Position numbers and translations under genes: made by a program. A DNA stretch of 64,000 bases from Qipengyuania intermedia (GTDB taxonomy: Bacteria > Pseudomonadota > Alphaproteobacteria > Sphingomonadales > Sphingomonadaceae). Positions 25,638 to 34,671 of the stretch are shown piece by piece (the first letter of the stretch is position 1; every line of letters starts with the position of its first letter). The stretch lies in contig NZ_JAIGNS010000003.1 of the NCBI RefSeq assembly GCF_019711615.1, positions 248,001-312,000 of the forward strand, written 5' to 3'. Under the pieces are notes generated by a model. It was not told where the DNA came from. It did not search any database and saw nothing but the letters and a program-made list of their open reading frames with translations.

Positions 25638-28448
25638 TCAGTCCTTGGGGACGACCCCGTGCATCGCGTATTTGGCGGCCAGCTCCGGTGCCATGCGCAG
25701 CGCCCGCTCGACATCGGTACGTCCGGCCTTGTCACCTTTTTCAAGGCGCACGATCCCGCGAAGGTATAGCGAGGCGGAGAGGCCCGGCGCCAATTCCAGC
25801 GCGCTGTCTAGGTCGCTTAACGCCGCGTCGTAATCGCCCATCCGGTAGCTGACCATTGCCCTGCTATCGAGCATCGGTGCGCTGTTCGTCGCGCGTTCGA
25901 TTGCTTTCGTGCAGGAGGACAGGGCGCCTTCCGGCTGGACATTGAAGAGCCCGCGGAACCAGCAATCGGCATTCAGGACCGACGCATTGGTCGGCTTGTC
26001 GGCCACTTGCTCTTCCAGCGCCGCGATCGCATCGTCCGTCCGCCCGGCAAGCCCGGCCACAGTCGCGAACGTACTGGCATAGGAGCCTTCCTCGTCGTCG
26101 CTGACCGGCAGGTCTTCGAGCAGGGCGAGTGCCTCGTCGCGCTTCCCGCCATAAGCCAGCAGCTCTGCGAGATTGAGCGCGAAATACGTGCTCGGATCCA
26201 GGTCGTAGGCGGCCTGTGCATCGGCAATTGCGGCTGCCCGATCGCCGAGCGCCTCGTGAACGCCGCCGCGCCAGCTGTGCAGATATGCGCTCGGCTGGTT
26301 GGCGATGAGCGTGTCGAGGTCGGCGAGCACCCCCTCCCAGTCGAAAATCTGCGCCTTGAAGGTTGCCCGCTGGGTAAGCGGTCCCCAGTCGTCGGCGGCC
26401 GAGAAATCCACCGCACGGTCATAGGCATCGAGGAGTGGTTTCACGCGCTTGGCCAGCGTGGCGCTATCGACTTCCCAGCGCCATGCGAAATCCTCTGGCG
26501 CAAGTACCTCGGCCTCCAGCGCGTTGAGCTGGCGCACCTTGCGCTTATGCGCCGGAAGCTCGGACGCGGGGATTTCGCCCAGGTCGTTCCAAACGTCGAC
26601 ACTGAAACGGATGACATTCCCTTCGATAGCGCGCGTGCCGTAGATGGCGGTGTTCGCAAAGCCTTCGTCGATTACGGCGTCGCCCGTCACCTCGAAATCG
26701 TCCATCCCCTCCGGCAGGATGACGGAGGCGTTGACGCGGTTGTATTGCGGCCCGCCGGTCTGGACCGGGATATTGCGCCATTCCGCACGCGCACGGTCGG
26801 GATTGAAGGCGAACTTGTCGGTCTGGTCGGATGCGAGACGCATACGGCCGTCAGTCCAGGAGAAGTCGCTGGCCATGATGCCTTCGGCGGTCAGGATGCC
26901 TACGGCCCGGTCGTCGTCATAGGAGAGGGAAACCGATGTCAGCGCCCCGCCCGGCCCCGACGCGAAACTCGAAGCGAACCGCTTGAGCTGCTCCTCGTCG
27001 GCTTCGTCCGCCGCCGCCCTGAGCGTTGCGCCCTGCGGTCCCGAGATCCGCATCGTCAGTGAAAAGAGCGCGGGAAAATCGATCCCGGCCGAATAATCGG
27101 TGGTGGCCTCCATCACCATGTCGGGCGACGCCTTGCGCCGCTGCGTCATCGGGACGAGGTCCGCCCCCGCTTCCGGCAATGGCAGGGCATAGAAGAATGC
27201 CGGTACGTCGGCGATGTTGGACAGGCGCGTCGCCGTGCTCGTCCCGTCGAGCCAGTAATCCGTGCCGCCGATGTTTGCGCGCACAATCATATGATCGAAA
27301 TTGCCGGGGATCGGCAGAAGCTCGGGAATGGCATCGCCGCCCTGTGTAGACACGAGCACCGGGATCGCTTCGATACCCATTTGCGTCAGCAGGGAATACA
27401 GCAGGACCGACTTCGCCTTGCAGTCCCCGTACCGTTTCTCCCAGGTTTCATCCGCCGACTGCGGCATGTAATTGCCGCCGTCGAGACCGTTGAGCAGGTA
27501 GCTGACCTCGTCCTGCACCAGCCGCACCGCAAGCACCGTGCGCTCCAGCGGATCGCTGGCAGCCGCCATGATCTCGCGCGCCTTGGCAGCGACTTCGCTG
27601 TCTTCGGCGACCTGCGCCGCCTTCCCGTAATGCGGAGCGAATGCCCGCGAGAGATGCTGCCAGTCCGCGAAGGTTCCGACCCGCAAGATCGGATCGCGAT
27701 TGAACCGCGACGGCGCGTCGCCCGGCATCTCGGGGAGCTCGTCGATCGGCAGCGCGATTGTGAGCGTATTGTAGCCGTCTACAACTACAGGAGGCTCTAC
27801 TCCGGCTACATCTTCGGCCCGCCAGTATACCTTATCGTTCTGCGGCCAGCTGACGATCGCGCGGGAGAATCCGACCTGCCACGGCTCCTGGAAAAGGTAT
27901 TGCGACGCCTGCATTTCATCGCCGAGAGCCTGGTCGTCCACGGTGACGGAATGCGTCACGCGCAGGATGTCGTCGACCTGCAAACCCGATACGGCAAGCG
28001 TTGCGGTAAGCTGCCCGTCTAGGAGGCGCTGCTCCAGCCCACGCTCGCGGCGGATCACCTCGAATTCCGTACCGCCCTCGATGACATCGATACGCTCACC
28101 GGCGCGAATGATTTCGACGCGGTGCACCGTCAGGTCGCCCTTATCCGGTTGCCAGGATAGGGAAATCGTCCCGTGGTCCATCAGCAATTCGGGGTTGTCG
28201 ATCCGGATCGCGCTGTCTTCGTATTCGGTGACGACACCATTCTCGAGACGCTGCTGCCAGTCGTAGATAAGCGACGACGGACCGTCCTCCACATCCACCA
28301 GGTCGAGCGATGCCGCGTCGATCCATTCGGGGGCCGGCCCATAAAGAATGGCATCGCCTGCATTGGCGGGCGCCGCCAGAATGACTGCCATCGCGGCCGA
28401 TGCGGCGAGGGTTTTTCGCGAAGTTCGAAGTATCGTCTGATCGTTCAT
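25638..28448 (-). CDS. exported DUF3857 / transglutaminase-like / TPR protein
   Basis: About 936 residues. A signal peptide (RKTLAASAAMAVILAAPANA) precedes a DUF3857 domain (roughly 60-250). A transglutaminase-like domain follows, with Cys in RYGDCKAKSVLLYSLL, His in NFDHMIVRANI and Asp in YWLDGTST, so the papain-like triad is intact. After a beta region, tetratricopeptide repeats fill the last third (AYLHSWRGGVHEALGDRAAA and others). Predicted periplasmic or surface protein, function unknown. ATG chosen over a TTG nine bases earlier. It converges on radC. Confidence 0.85.
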   Translation of the reverse strand: MNDQTILRTSRKTLAASAAMAVILAAPANAGDAILYGPAPEWIDAASLDLVDVEDGPSSLIYDWQQRLENGVVTEYEDSAIRIDNPELLMDHGTISLSWQPDKGDLTVHRVEIIRAGERIDVIEGGTEFEVIRRERGLEQRLLDGQLTATLAVSGLQVDDILRVTHSVTVDDQALGDEMQASQYLFQEPWQVGFSRAIVSWPQNDKVYWRAEDVAGVEPPVVVDGYNTLTIALPIDELPEMPGDAPSRFNRDPILRVGTFADWQHLSRAFAPHYGKAAQVAEDSEVAAKAREIMAAASDPLERTVLAVRLVQDEVSYLLNGLDGGNYMPQSADETWEKRYGDCKAKSVLLYSLLTQMGIEAIPVLVSTQGGDAIPELLPIPGNFDHMIVRANIGGTDYWLDGTSTATRLSNIADVPAFFYALPLPEAGADLVPMTQRRKASPDMVMEATTDYSAGIDFPALFSLTMRISGPQGATLRAAADEADEEQLKRFASSFASGPGGALTSVSLSYDDDRAVGILTAEGIMASDFSWTDGRMRLASDQTDKFAFNPDRARAEWRNIPVQTGGPQYNRVNASVILPEGMDDFEVTGDAVIDEGFANTAIYGTRAIEGNVIRFSVDVWNDLGEIPASELPAHKRKVRQLNALEAEVLAPEDFAWRWEVDSATLAKRVKPLLDAYDRAVDFSAADDWGPLTQRATFKAQIFDWEGVLADLDTLIANQPSAYLHSWRGGVHEALGDRAAAIADAQAAYDLDPSTYFALNLAELLAYGGKRDEALALLEDLPVSDDEEGSYASTFATVAGLAGRTDDAIAALEEQVADKPTNASVLNADCWFRGLFNVQPEGALSSCTKAIERATNSAPMLDSRAMVSYRMGDYDAALSDLDSALELAPGLSASLYLRGIVRLEKGDKAGRTDVERALRMAPELAAKYAMHGVVPKD

Positions 28449-28616
28449 GAAGAACAACTTACCGCAATTCGAAGCACATGCAACGACAGTGAGTGACTGC
28501 GTGAAACCGCCTGTTCACCAATATTTCGAATGCATGCCGCCCCTCCCCTTGCCAGCGCGCCCACCCTTGCCTAGCGCGCAGCCCTGCACCGCAATCCCTA
28601 GACTCGGAGTCGACCC

Positions 28617-29927
28617 ATGGTCCCCCGCTACGCCCGCCCCGCCATGACCGCCATCTGGGAGCCGGAGGCGAAATACCGCATCTGGTTCGAGATCGAGGCG
28701 CACGCGACCGAGAAACTCGGCGAGCTTGGCGTAGTCCCCAAAAGCGCGGCAAAGGCCCTTTGGGACTGGTGGGCAACCAATCCCAAGATCGATGTCGAGG
28801 CCATCGACGCCATCGAAGCGGTGACCAAGCACGACGTGATCGCCTTCCTGACATGGGTCGCAGAAAATGTCGGCGATGAAGCGCGTTTCATGCACCAGGG
28901 CATGACCAGCTCCGACGTTCTGGACACCACGCTGGCGGTCCAGCTGGCGCGATCGACCGACTTGCTGCTCGAAGATCTCGACCAGCTGCTGGCCGCGATC
29001 AAGCGCCGCGCGGAGGAACACAAGTATACCCCCACCATCGGTCGCAGCCATGGCATTCATGCAGAACCAGTCACCTTCGGCCTCAAGCTGGCACAGGCCT
29101 ATGCCGAATTCGACCGCTGCAAGACCCGCTTGGTCGCCGCGCGCGAGGAAATCGCTACCTGCGCAATCTCGGGCGCGGTCGGCACCTTCGCCAATATCGA
29201 TCCGAGCGTCGAAGAATATGTCGCGGAAAAGCTCGGCCTTAAGCCGGAGCCGGTTTCCACGCAGGTCATCCCGCGTGATCGCCACGCGATGTATTTCGCC
29301 ACGCTCGCGGTGATCGCCGGATCGATCGAGCGCGTCGCGGTCGAAATCCGCCACCTGCAGCGCACCGAAGTTCTCGAGGCCGAGGAATTCTTCTCGAAGG
29401 GGCAGAAGGGCTCGTCGGCAATGCCGCACAAGCGCAACCCGATCCTGACGGAGAACCTGACCGGCCAGGCCCGCATGATCCGCGCCTATGCCCTGCCTGC
29501 GCTGGAGAACGTGGCGCTATGGCACGAGCGCGACATCTCGCACTCTTCGGTTGAGCGTTTTATCGGCCCCGATGCAACCATAACACTCGATTTCGCCCTC
29601 GCCCGCCTGACCGGCGTGATCGACAAGCTCCTCGTCTATCCCGAGCGCATGCAGGCCAACATGGATCGCATGGGCGGGCTCATCCATTCGCAGCGCGTGC
29701 TGCTCGCCCTCACCCAGAACGGCGTGAGCCGCGAGGACGCCTATCGCCTCGTCCAGCGCAACGCGATGAAGGTTTGGGAATCGGATGGCAGGCTCATGCT
29801 GCTCGACCTGCTCAAGCAGGACGAGGAAGTGACCGCTGCGCTGACCAACGAGCAGCTCGAAGAACGCTTCGACCTCGATTACCATTTCAAGCAGGTCGAT
29901 ACGATCTTCGACCGCGTTTTCGGCTGA
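28617..29927 (+). CDS. purB: adenylosuccinate lyase
   Basis: Acts twice in purine synthesis: SAICAR to AICAR plus fumarate, and adenylosuccinate to AMP plus fumarate. 436 residues. The lyase superfamily signature [11 protein letters not shown] is present with its catalytic Ser loop. [10 protein letters not shown] and [16 protein letters not shown] supply the other conserved regions and the catalytic His. Starts the plus-strand run purB-lapA-pyrF-GNAT-trpF, with 63 bp to the next gene. Confidence 0.97.
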   Translation: MVPRYARPAMTAIWEPEAKYRIWFEIEAHATEKLGELGVVPKSAAKALWDWWATNPKIDVEAIDAIEAVTKHDVIAFLTWVAENVGDEARFMHQGMTSSDVLDTTLAVQLARSTDLLLEDLDQLLAAIKRRAEEHKYTPTIGRSHGIHAEPVTFGLKLAQAYAEFDRCKTRLVAAREEIATCAISGAVGTFANIDPSVEEYVAEKLGLKPEPVSTQVIPRDRHAMYFATLAVIAGSIERVAVEIRHLQRTEVLEAEEFFSKGQKGSSAMPHKRNPILTENLTGQARMIRAYALPALENVALWHERDISHSSVERFIGPDATITLDFALARLTGVIDKLLVYPERMQANMDRMGGLIHSQRVLLALTQNGVSREDAYRLVQRNAMKVWESDGRLMLLDLLKQDEEVTAALTNEQLEERFDLDYHFKQVDTIFDRVFG

Positions 29928-29990
29928 GCCTTGCGACACGTCTGGTGTGCGCCTAGCATTGCCGAAAAACCGGTGAGGGGTAGCTAAGAA

Positions 29991-30350
29991 ATGCAAATCG
30001 TCCGAACGATCCTCTGGATTGCACTGCTAGTGGCGATCCTCGCCTTTTCCTTCGGCAATTGGGACAAGCAGATCGATGTGCGCATCTGGCCCGGCATCGT
30101 CTGGGACACCCGCGTGCCTGCCCTCGTCATCGTGTCTTTCCTGATTGGGATCGTGCCGATGTGGCTTTACCATCGCGGCGTGCGCTGGCGTCAAACGCGC
30201 CGAATTACCGCGCTTGAACAGGCGACCGCACAGATGGCCGCTCCGCGCGCCGATGAACGTCCCGCTCCTGCAGCCGAATCCTCCATGGCGACCTCCACCA
30301 CGGCAGAACCCGCAAACCCCGTAGATCCAGAACCCGAAACGCGGTCATGA
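29991..30350 (+). CDS. LapA-domain (DUF1049) membrane protein
   Basis: 119 residues with two membrane helices (IVRTILWIALLVAILAFSFG and PALVIVSFLIGIVPMWLYH). A short periplasmic loop lies between them and a cytoplasmic coiled and Ala/Pro-rich tail follows. This is the LapA layout; in E. coli LapA/LapB tune LPS synthesis through LpxC turnover. No LapB is adjacent. The stop overlaps pyrF in ATGA; the neighbour pyrF is the common alphaproteobacterial context. Confidence 0.85.
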   Translation: MQIVRTILWIALLVAILAFSFGNWDKQIDVRIWPGIVWDTRVPALVIVSFLIGIVPMWLYHRGVRWRQTRRITALEQATAQMAAPRADERPAPAAESSMATSTTAEPANPVDPEPETRS

Positions 30351-31021
30351 GCAACCCTGTCTATCTCGCACTCGACGTTCCTCGCCTGCGCGATGGAGTT
30401 GCGTTGGCAGAAAAGGTCAAGGCGCATGTCGGCGGGATAAAGCTGGGGCTGGAATTCTTCTGCGCCCACGGCGCGCACGGGGTGCACATGATCGGGCAGC
30501 TCGGACTGCCGATCTTCCTCGATTTGAAGCTATACGATATCCCGAACACCGTGGCCGGCGCGATGCACGCGATCCACCAGCTCGAACCTTCCATTGTTAC
30601 CATCCATGCCAGCGGCGGGCGTGCCATGATGGAAGACGCCAAGGCTGCTGCGGGAGAGAACACGAAGGTGGTGGGCGTGACCATGCTCACCAGCATGGAT
30701 GACCGCGACCTCCAGCGCACCGGCGTCCAGGGCACGGCGCACGACCAGGTCATGCGCCTTGCGGAACTCGCCAAGGACAGCGGGCTCGACGGGATCGTGT
30801 GTTCAGGTCACGAGGTGAAAGCCGTGCACGACCAATGGAAAGACGGCTACTTCGTCGTCCCCGGCTTGCGTCCGGCAGGCAGCGCGGTCGGCGACCAGAA
30901 GCGCGTTGTAACCCCGCGCCAGGCGCGCGACGACGGCGCCAGCGTGCTAGTCATCGGTCGCCCCATCAGCCGCGCAGACGACCCCGCAGAAGCGGCCCGC
31001 GCGATCGAGGCCACTCTTTGA
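30347..31021 (+). CDS. pyrF: orotidine 5'-phosphate decarboxylase
   Basis: Decarboxylates OMP to UMP, the last step of de novo UMP synthesis. 224 residues, one TIM barrel. The catalytic Asp-x-Lys-x-x-Asp cluster is in FLDLKLYDIPNTV, and the C-terminal phosphate gripper is VIGRPISRADDP. Coupled by ATGA to the LapA-like gene upstream and by TTGA to the GNAT gene downstream. Confidence 0.97.
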   Translation: MSNPVYLALDVPRLRDGVALAEKVKAHVGGIKLGLEFFCAHGAHGVHMIGQLGLPIFLDLKLYDIPNTVAGAMHAIHQLEPSIVTIHASGGRAMMEDAKAAAGENTKVVGVTMLTSMDDRDLQRTGVQGTAHDQVMRLAELAKDSGLDGIVCSGHEVKAVHDQWKDGYFVVPGLRPAGSAVGDQKRVVTPRQARDDGASVLVIGRPISRADDPAEAARAIEATL

Positions 31022-31527
31022 CTTCAATTGTCGAGGCATCCCTTGCGGATGCCGCCGAGATCAAGCTCCTTATCGAGAGCGCCTATCGCGGCGACAGCGC
31101 GCGGCAGGGCTGGAACCACGAAGCCGACCTCCTCGACGACGAACGCACCTCGCTCGAAGAGATCGAGCGCCTGATTGAAGACGAGAAAGTCAGCTTCCGG
31201 CTTGCCCGCGACGACGCGGGAACACCGCTTGGCTGCGTTGCCGTGACACAGCTCGACGCGGCAAGCGGCTATCTCGGCATGCTGTGCGTCGCGCCCACGT
31301 TGCAGTCGAGAGGGCTTGGTGGAAAGCTGCTCGAAGCGGCGGAACTGGCAGCTTTGAAACGCGGCATAGAAACGCTCGAAATGACTGTGATTACACAGCG
31401 CTCCTCCCTGATATCCTGGTACGAGCGGCGCGGATATGAGCGGACGGGTGAAACGCGCCCTTTCCCGGTCCCGCGCGATCCACCGCTGGAATTCGCCGTG
31501 CTGGCAAAGCGGCTTTCGGGCTCCTAG
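31018..31527 (+). CDS. GNAT-family N-acetyltransferase
   Basis: 169 residues beginning MTSIVEASLADAAEIKLLIESAY. The acetyl-CoA motif A is LGMLCVAPTLQSRGLGGKLLEAAE (V-x-x-x-x-Q-x-x-G-x-G). The usual C-terminal SLISWYERRGYERTGE follows. The start is a TTG inside the pyrF stop (TTGA, 4-bp overlap); reading further upstream in frame gives Arg-rich nonsense. The substrate is unknown; both small molecules and protein N-termini are possible. Confidence 0.9.
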   Translation: MTSIVEASLADAAEIKLLIESAYRGDSARQGWNHEADLLDDERTSLEEIERLIEDEKVSFRLARDDAGTPLGCVAVTQLDAASGYLGMLCVAPTLQSRGLGGKLLEAAELAALKRGIETLEMTVITQRSSLISWYERRGYERTGETRPFPVPRDPPLEFAVLAKRLSGS

Positions 31528-31536
31528 GTTCTGCTC

Positions 31537-32181
31537 ATGACCAGCGTAGCCATCAAGATCTGCGGGATTTCGACCCCTGAAGCCCTCGACGCGGCGATAT
31601 CGGCCCGTGCCGATTTCGTAGGACTGGTGTTTTTCCCGCCATCCCCGCGCAACGTCGATGGTCATGCTGCGGCGGCACTTGCCGCGCGTGCAGGTTCGTC
31701 CATCAGGCGCGTCGGCCTGTTCGTGGACGCAGACGATGGCCTTATTGCCGAGAGCGTCAAGGCCGGCCGCCTCGACGCCATCCAGTTGCACGGCGAAGAA
31801 ACACCTGAACGCGTCGCGCAGGTGAAGGATCGGTTCGGCTTACCCGTCTGGAAAGCCATTCCCGTCGCAACCGGGAAAGACGTCGAAAACGCAGAGGCGT
31901 ATAAAGGGATTGCCGATCTGCTGCTGTTCGACGCTCGGACGCCGAAGGACGCGGCCCTCCCGGGCGGCATGGGGCTCAGTTTCGACTGGTCGCTCTTGTC
32001 CGGCTGGCGCGGCAGGCCCGGATGGGGCCTCGCTGGCGGACTTTCTCCCGCAAATGTGGCAGATGCGCTGGAACGGACGGGCGCGCCATTGCTCGACACT
32101 TCCTCCGGTGTAGAGACCGCGCCCGGCCAGAAGGACCCGCAAATGATCCGCGCCTTCTGCGATGCAGCGCGCAACGCTTGA
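31537..32181 (+). CDS. trpF: N-(5'-phosphoribosyl)anthranilate isomerase
   Basis: Third step of tryptophan synthesis: Amadori rearrangement of PRA to CdRP. 214 residues of a TIM barrel. The catalytic Cys is in IKICGISTPEAL, the catalytic Asp in LLLFDARTP, and the C-terminal phosphate-binding GLAGGLSPANV and LDTSSGVETAPGQKD are intact. Ten bp after the GNAT gene. trpB and trpA, the usual partners, do not follow; the next gene is rpsD. Confidence 0.96.
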   Translation: MTSVAIKICGISTPEALDAAISARADFVGLVFFPPSPRNVDGHAAAALAARAGSSIRRVGLFVDADDGLIAESVKAGRLDAIQLHGEETPERVAQVKDRFGLPVWKAIPVATGKDVENAEAYKGIADLLLFDARTPKDAALPGGMGLSFDWSLLSGWRGRPGWGLAGGLSPANVADALERTGAPLLDTSSGVETAPGQKDPQMIRAFCDAARNA

Positions 32182-32251
32182 CGCGCTACACAATCCTGCT
32201 ATGCGCGCGCCTTCGCTAATTGGCTCCGCACCCCGGTGAAGCGGTAGCCGC

Positions 32252-32270
32252 GCTGGAATACTGTTCCAGC
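32252..32270 (+). promoter_or_regulatory. inverted repeat in the rpsD leader
   Basis: A 7-bp perfect dyad (GCTGGAA ... TTCCAGC, 5-nt loop) about 60 bp before the rpsD ATG, without a T-tract. It could be an RNA stem in the leader or a protein site. Confidence 0.35.
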
Positions 32271-32331
32271 GGTGCGATGCCGGGTTGGATGGCGGACATT
32301 GGGTTCGCTCAGCAAATTGAAGGAAAGACTT

Positions 32332-32946
32332 ATGTCGAAGCGCAAGAGCGCCAAGTACAAACTCGACCGCCGGATGGGTGAAAACATCTGGGGTCGCCCG
32401 AATTCCCCGGTCAACAAGCGTTCCTACGGCCCCGGCCAGCACGGTCAGCGCCGCAAGAGCAAGATGAGCGACTTCGGCCTGCAGCTGCGCGCCAAGCAGA
32501 AGCTCAAGGGCTACTACGGCGACGTGACCGAGAAGCAGTTCAAGCGCACCTACAAGGAAGCGTCGGCCATGAAGGGCGACACCGGTCAGAACCTGATCGG
32601 CCTGCTCGAACAGCGTCTCGACATGGTCGTCTATCGCGCCAAGTTCGCTCCGACCATCTTCTCCGCCCGCCAGATCGTGAGCCACGGCCACATCTACCTC
32701 AACGGCGTGAAGACCAACATTGCCTCTGCCCGCGTCAAGGTCGGCGACGTCGTCAGCCTCGGCAGCAAGGCCAAGGAAATGGCTCTCGTCATCGAAGCGC
32801 AGAGCCTGCCCGAGCGTGAAATTCCCGACTACGTCGCACCCGACGGCAACGACAAGGTGACCTTCACCCGCGTGCCGAAGCTCGACGAAGTTCCCTACCC
32901 GGTCACCATGGAACCGAACCTCGTCGTCGAATTCTATTCGCGCTGA
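32332..32946 (+). CDS. rpsD: 30S ribosomal protein S4
   Basis: 204 residues, the usual length. The family start is [21 protein letters not shown], and the S4 RNA-binding domain is [31 protein letters not shown] chose this ATG because AAGGAAAG precedes it and the upstream in-frame extension is not S4-like. It nucleates 30S assembly on 16S rRNA. Monocistronic here, unlike enterobacteria where it sits in the alpha operon, and it has its own terminator. Confidence 0.98.
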   Translation: MSKRKSAKYKLDRRMGENIWGRPNSPVNKRSYGPGQHGQRRKSKMSDFGLQLRAKQKLKGYYGDVTEKQFKRTYKEASAMKGDTGQNLIGLLEQRLDMVVYRAKFAPTIFSARQIVSHGHIYLNGVKTNIASARVKVGDVVSLGSKAKEMALVIEAQSLPEREIPDYVAPDGNDKVTFTRVPKLDEVPYPVTMEPNLVVEFYSR

Positions 32947-32967
32947 TCGCTTCGGCAACGAAACACG

Positions 32968-32998
32968 AAAAGGGCGGTCCTGCGGGGCCGCCCTTTTT
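32968..32998 (+). terminator. intrinsic terminator of rpsD
   Basis: Stem AAAAGGGCGG/CCGCCCTTTT with T5. It is the same sequence, over 34 nt, as the rplS terminator on the other strand at 5.3 kb. Confidence 0.85.
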
Positions 32999-33066
32999 CG
33001 TTTCGATTGGTCGTATTTTCAAGAAGTTGCGGGAACCCGATTACGTGGCCGCGTTGTGTCGATGCT

Positions 33067-33264
33067 ATGGTCTTCTATCGCTTCGTTACACGCAACCGCA
33101 TCGGCAAATGGTATGCCTCGCTCCCTGACGCGCAGCGCAATGCAAACGCGATCGGCGCTGGCTTCACAGGGCCCGGCGGCAGCTTCACGGCCTATCGCGG
33201 GACGATCCTTGAAATGCAGGAAAAGCCCGGTCAGCGCGAATGGGCCAAGCGCAAGGACCAGTAG
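33067..33264 (+). CDS. small hypothetical protein (65 aa)
   Basis: MVFYRFVTRNRIGKWYASLP then DAQRNANAIGAGF and FTAYRGTILEMQ. It is basic, soluble and without a recognised domain. The regular residue pattern (GKWY...AQR.A..IGAGF) looks like a real small domain rather than noise. No good ribosome-binding site is visible. An upstream in-frame ATG would add 20 residues overlapping the terminator region. It converges on the M50 gene with a 34-bp overlap, which weakens the case. Confidence 0.45.
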   Translation: MVFYRFVTRNRIGKWYASLPDAQRNANAIGAGFTGPGGSFTAYRGTILEMQEKPGQREWAKRKDQ

Positions 33265-33959
33265 ATCATTGCCAGGATGATCGCGGTGATGAGACCGCCC
33301 CAGAACCAGTACGGCAGGAACAGCGCCTGCGCGATGTGACCGGTATCCGAAAGCTGTGGCCGCCCGCCGAGCATGCCGCCCTGGCTGAACAGGTAGCCGA
33401 AGTCGCGATAGATGCTGATGCAGCCCTGCACGCCGAGGAATTGCACTGCAAAGTGACGATGGTCCGGCCTCGATTTGAATGCCAGCCAGAGACACGCGAG
33501 CCCCACGGCGGGGAGCACAAGCCATCCCGTCAGCGATCGCACCCATATCAGCGTCGATAGAAGCAAGACCCCTCCCAGAACCGCCAGAGCATTCCGCGTA
33601 GCGCGCCTCGTGCGTGATGACAGGATGAGGGCGCATCCTGCGAATGTCGGTCCCAGAAGCCCGGCTGCTGCGATCAAAGCGCTCGACAATCGCGACGGCG
33701 GACCCGCGGACAAATGCGCCGCATAGCCCGAACCATTGGGGAAAATGACCAGCCGCTCGAAGTCGTGGCCGAAGGCGATTGCGGCCAGGCCGTGGCCCAT
33801 CTCGTGAAACCACGTCGACAGGATGGTGAACGGATAAAGCAGGTATCCGCCATAGGGAGAATGCCACAGGAGGATGGTAACGACCGCCATGACCACAAGC
33901 GCGGTTATCTCGCTCCGGTCATTGGGCCGGAGCCCTCCACTTGCGCGCCACGTCGTCAT
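33231..33959 (-). CDS. M50-type membrane zinc metallopeptidase
   Basis: 242 residues with about six membrane segments. The zinc motif HEMGHG (His52, Glu53, His56) sits in LSTWFHEMGHGLAAIAFGHD, typical of M50B-like peptidases. The ATG is preceded by GGGGAAAGG; 49 residues readable upstream belong to the SDR gene region in another frame. Such proteins cleave within the membrane, but this compact type has no known substrate. It follows the SDR gene by 19 bp on the same strand. Confidence 0.85.
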   Translation of the reverse strand: MTTWRASGGLRPNDRSEITALVVMAVVTILLWHSPYGGYLLYPFTILSTWFHEMGHGLAAIAFGHDFERLVIFPNGSGYAAHLSAGPPSRLSSALIAAAGLLGPTFAGCALILSSRTRRATRNALAVLGGVLLLSTLIWVRSLTGWLVLPAVGLACLWLAFKSRPDHRHFAVQFLGVQGCISIYRDFGYLFSQGGMLGGRPQLSDTGHIAQALFLPYWFWGGLITAIILAMIYWSLRLAHSR

Positions 33960-33978
33960 TCTACGCCTTTCCCCGTCA

Positions 33979-34671
33979 TCACGCCGGGATTTCCTCGCCA
34001 TCATAGGCGAAGCACTTGCCGCTGTCCGAAGGGTCGAGCGACGCAAGCACGTCGAGTAACATCCGTGCGGAGTAGTCAGGCGTGAAGAGTTTGCCTTCCG
34101 GAACATTGCGCTGGAACGGCTCGCTCAACCGCGTGTCGACCGTGCCGGGATGAAGGCCAACGCAGAAAGCCTCCGGCTTCTTGCGCGCCAGTTCGATCGA
34201 CAGGCTCCGGATCATCATGTTGAGCGCAGCCTTGCTTGCCCGGTAGGCATACCAACCACCCAAACGATTGTCGGATATGCTCCCCACCCTCGCGGAAAGC
34301 GCCGCAAAGCCGCCACGCCTATCATCGGGCAGGAGCGGCAGGAAATGTTTGGCGACCAATGCGGGCCCGGTGACGTTGATCGCGAAATTGCGCGCCAGGT
34401 TATCCGCTTCGAGGTGACGCCAGTCTTTCTCCGGTCCGCTGCCTTCGTCGTGAAGGAATCCGGTCGCCACAAAGACCAAGTCTAACGGGCCGTCCTCGCC
34501 TGCAAGTCTCGCTGCATCGGCGATGCTCTTTTCGTCCTCGAGGTCGATCTGCGCACCATCTCCGGAACGAGACAGCTGCAGCACCTTCGTGCCCCCCGCT
34601 TCCAGCCTGTCGGCAATCGCCGCGCCAATGCCGCCGGAGGCGCCGATCACAGCTGCGCGGCGCCAGGTCAC
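33979..34671 (-). CDS. short-chain dehydrogenase/reductase (SDR)
   Basis: 230 residues from a GTG start embedded in the tgt stop (GTGA). The N-terminal cofactor motif [18 protein letters not shown], the active-site [13 protein letters not shown] (Tyr-x-x-x-Lys) and an upstream Ser region ([11 protein letters not shown]) are intact. The later [13 protein letters not shown] loop is typical of the C-factor/YciK-like group. The substrate is not predictable. Translation is coupled to tgt, but a role in queuosine synthesis is not implied. Confidence 0.9.
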   Translation of the reverse strand: MTWRRAAVIGASGGIGAAIADRLEAGGTKVLQLSRSGDGAQIDLEDEKSIADAARLAGEDGPLDLVFVATGFLHDEGSGPEKDWRHLEADNLARNFAINVTGPALVAKHFLPLLPDDRRGGFAALSARVGSISDNRLGGWYAYRASKAALNMMIRSLSIELARKKPEAFCVGLHPGTVDTRLSEPFQRNVPEGKLFTPDYSARMLLDVLASLDPSDSGKCFAYDGEEIPA

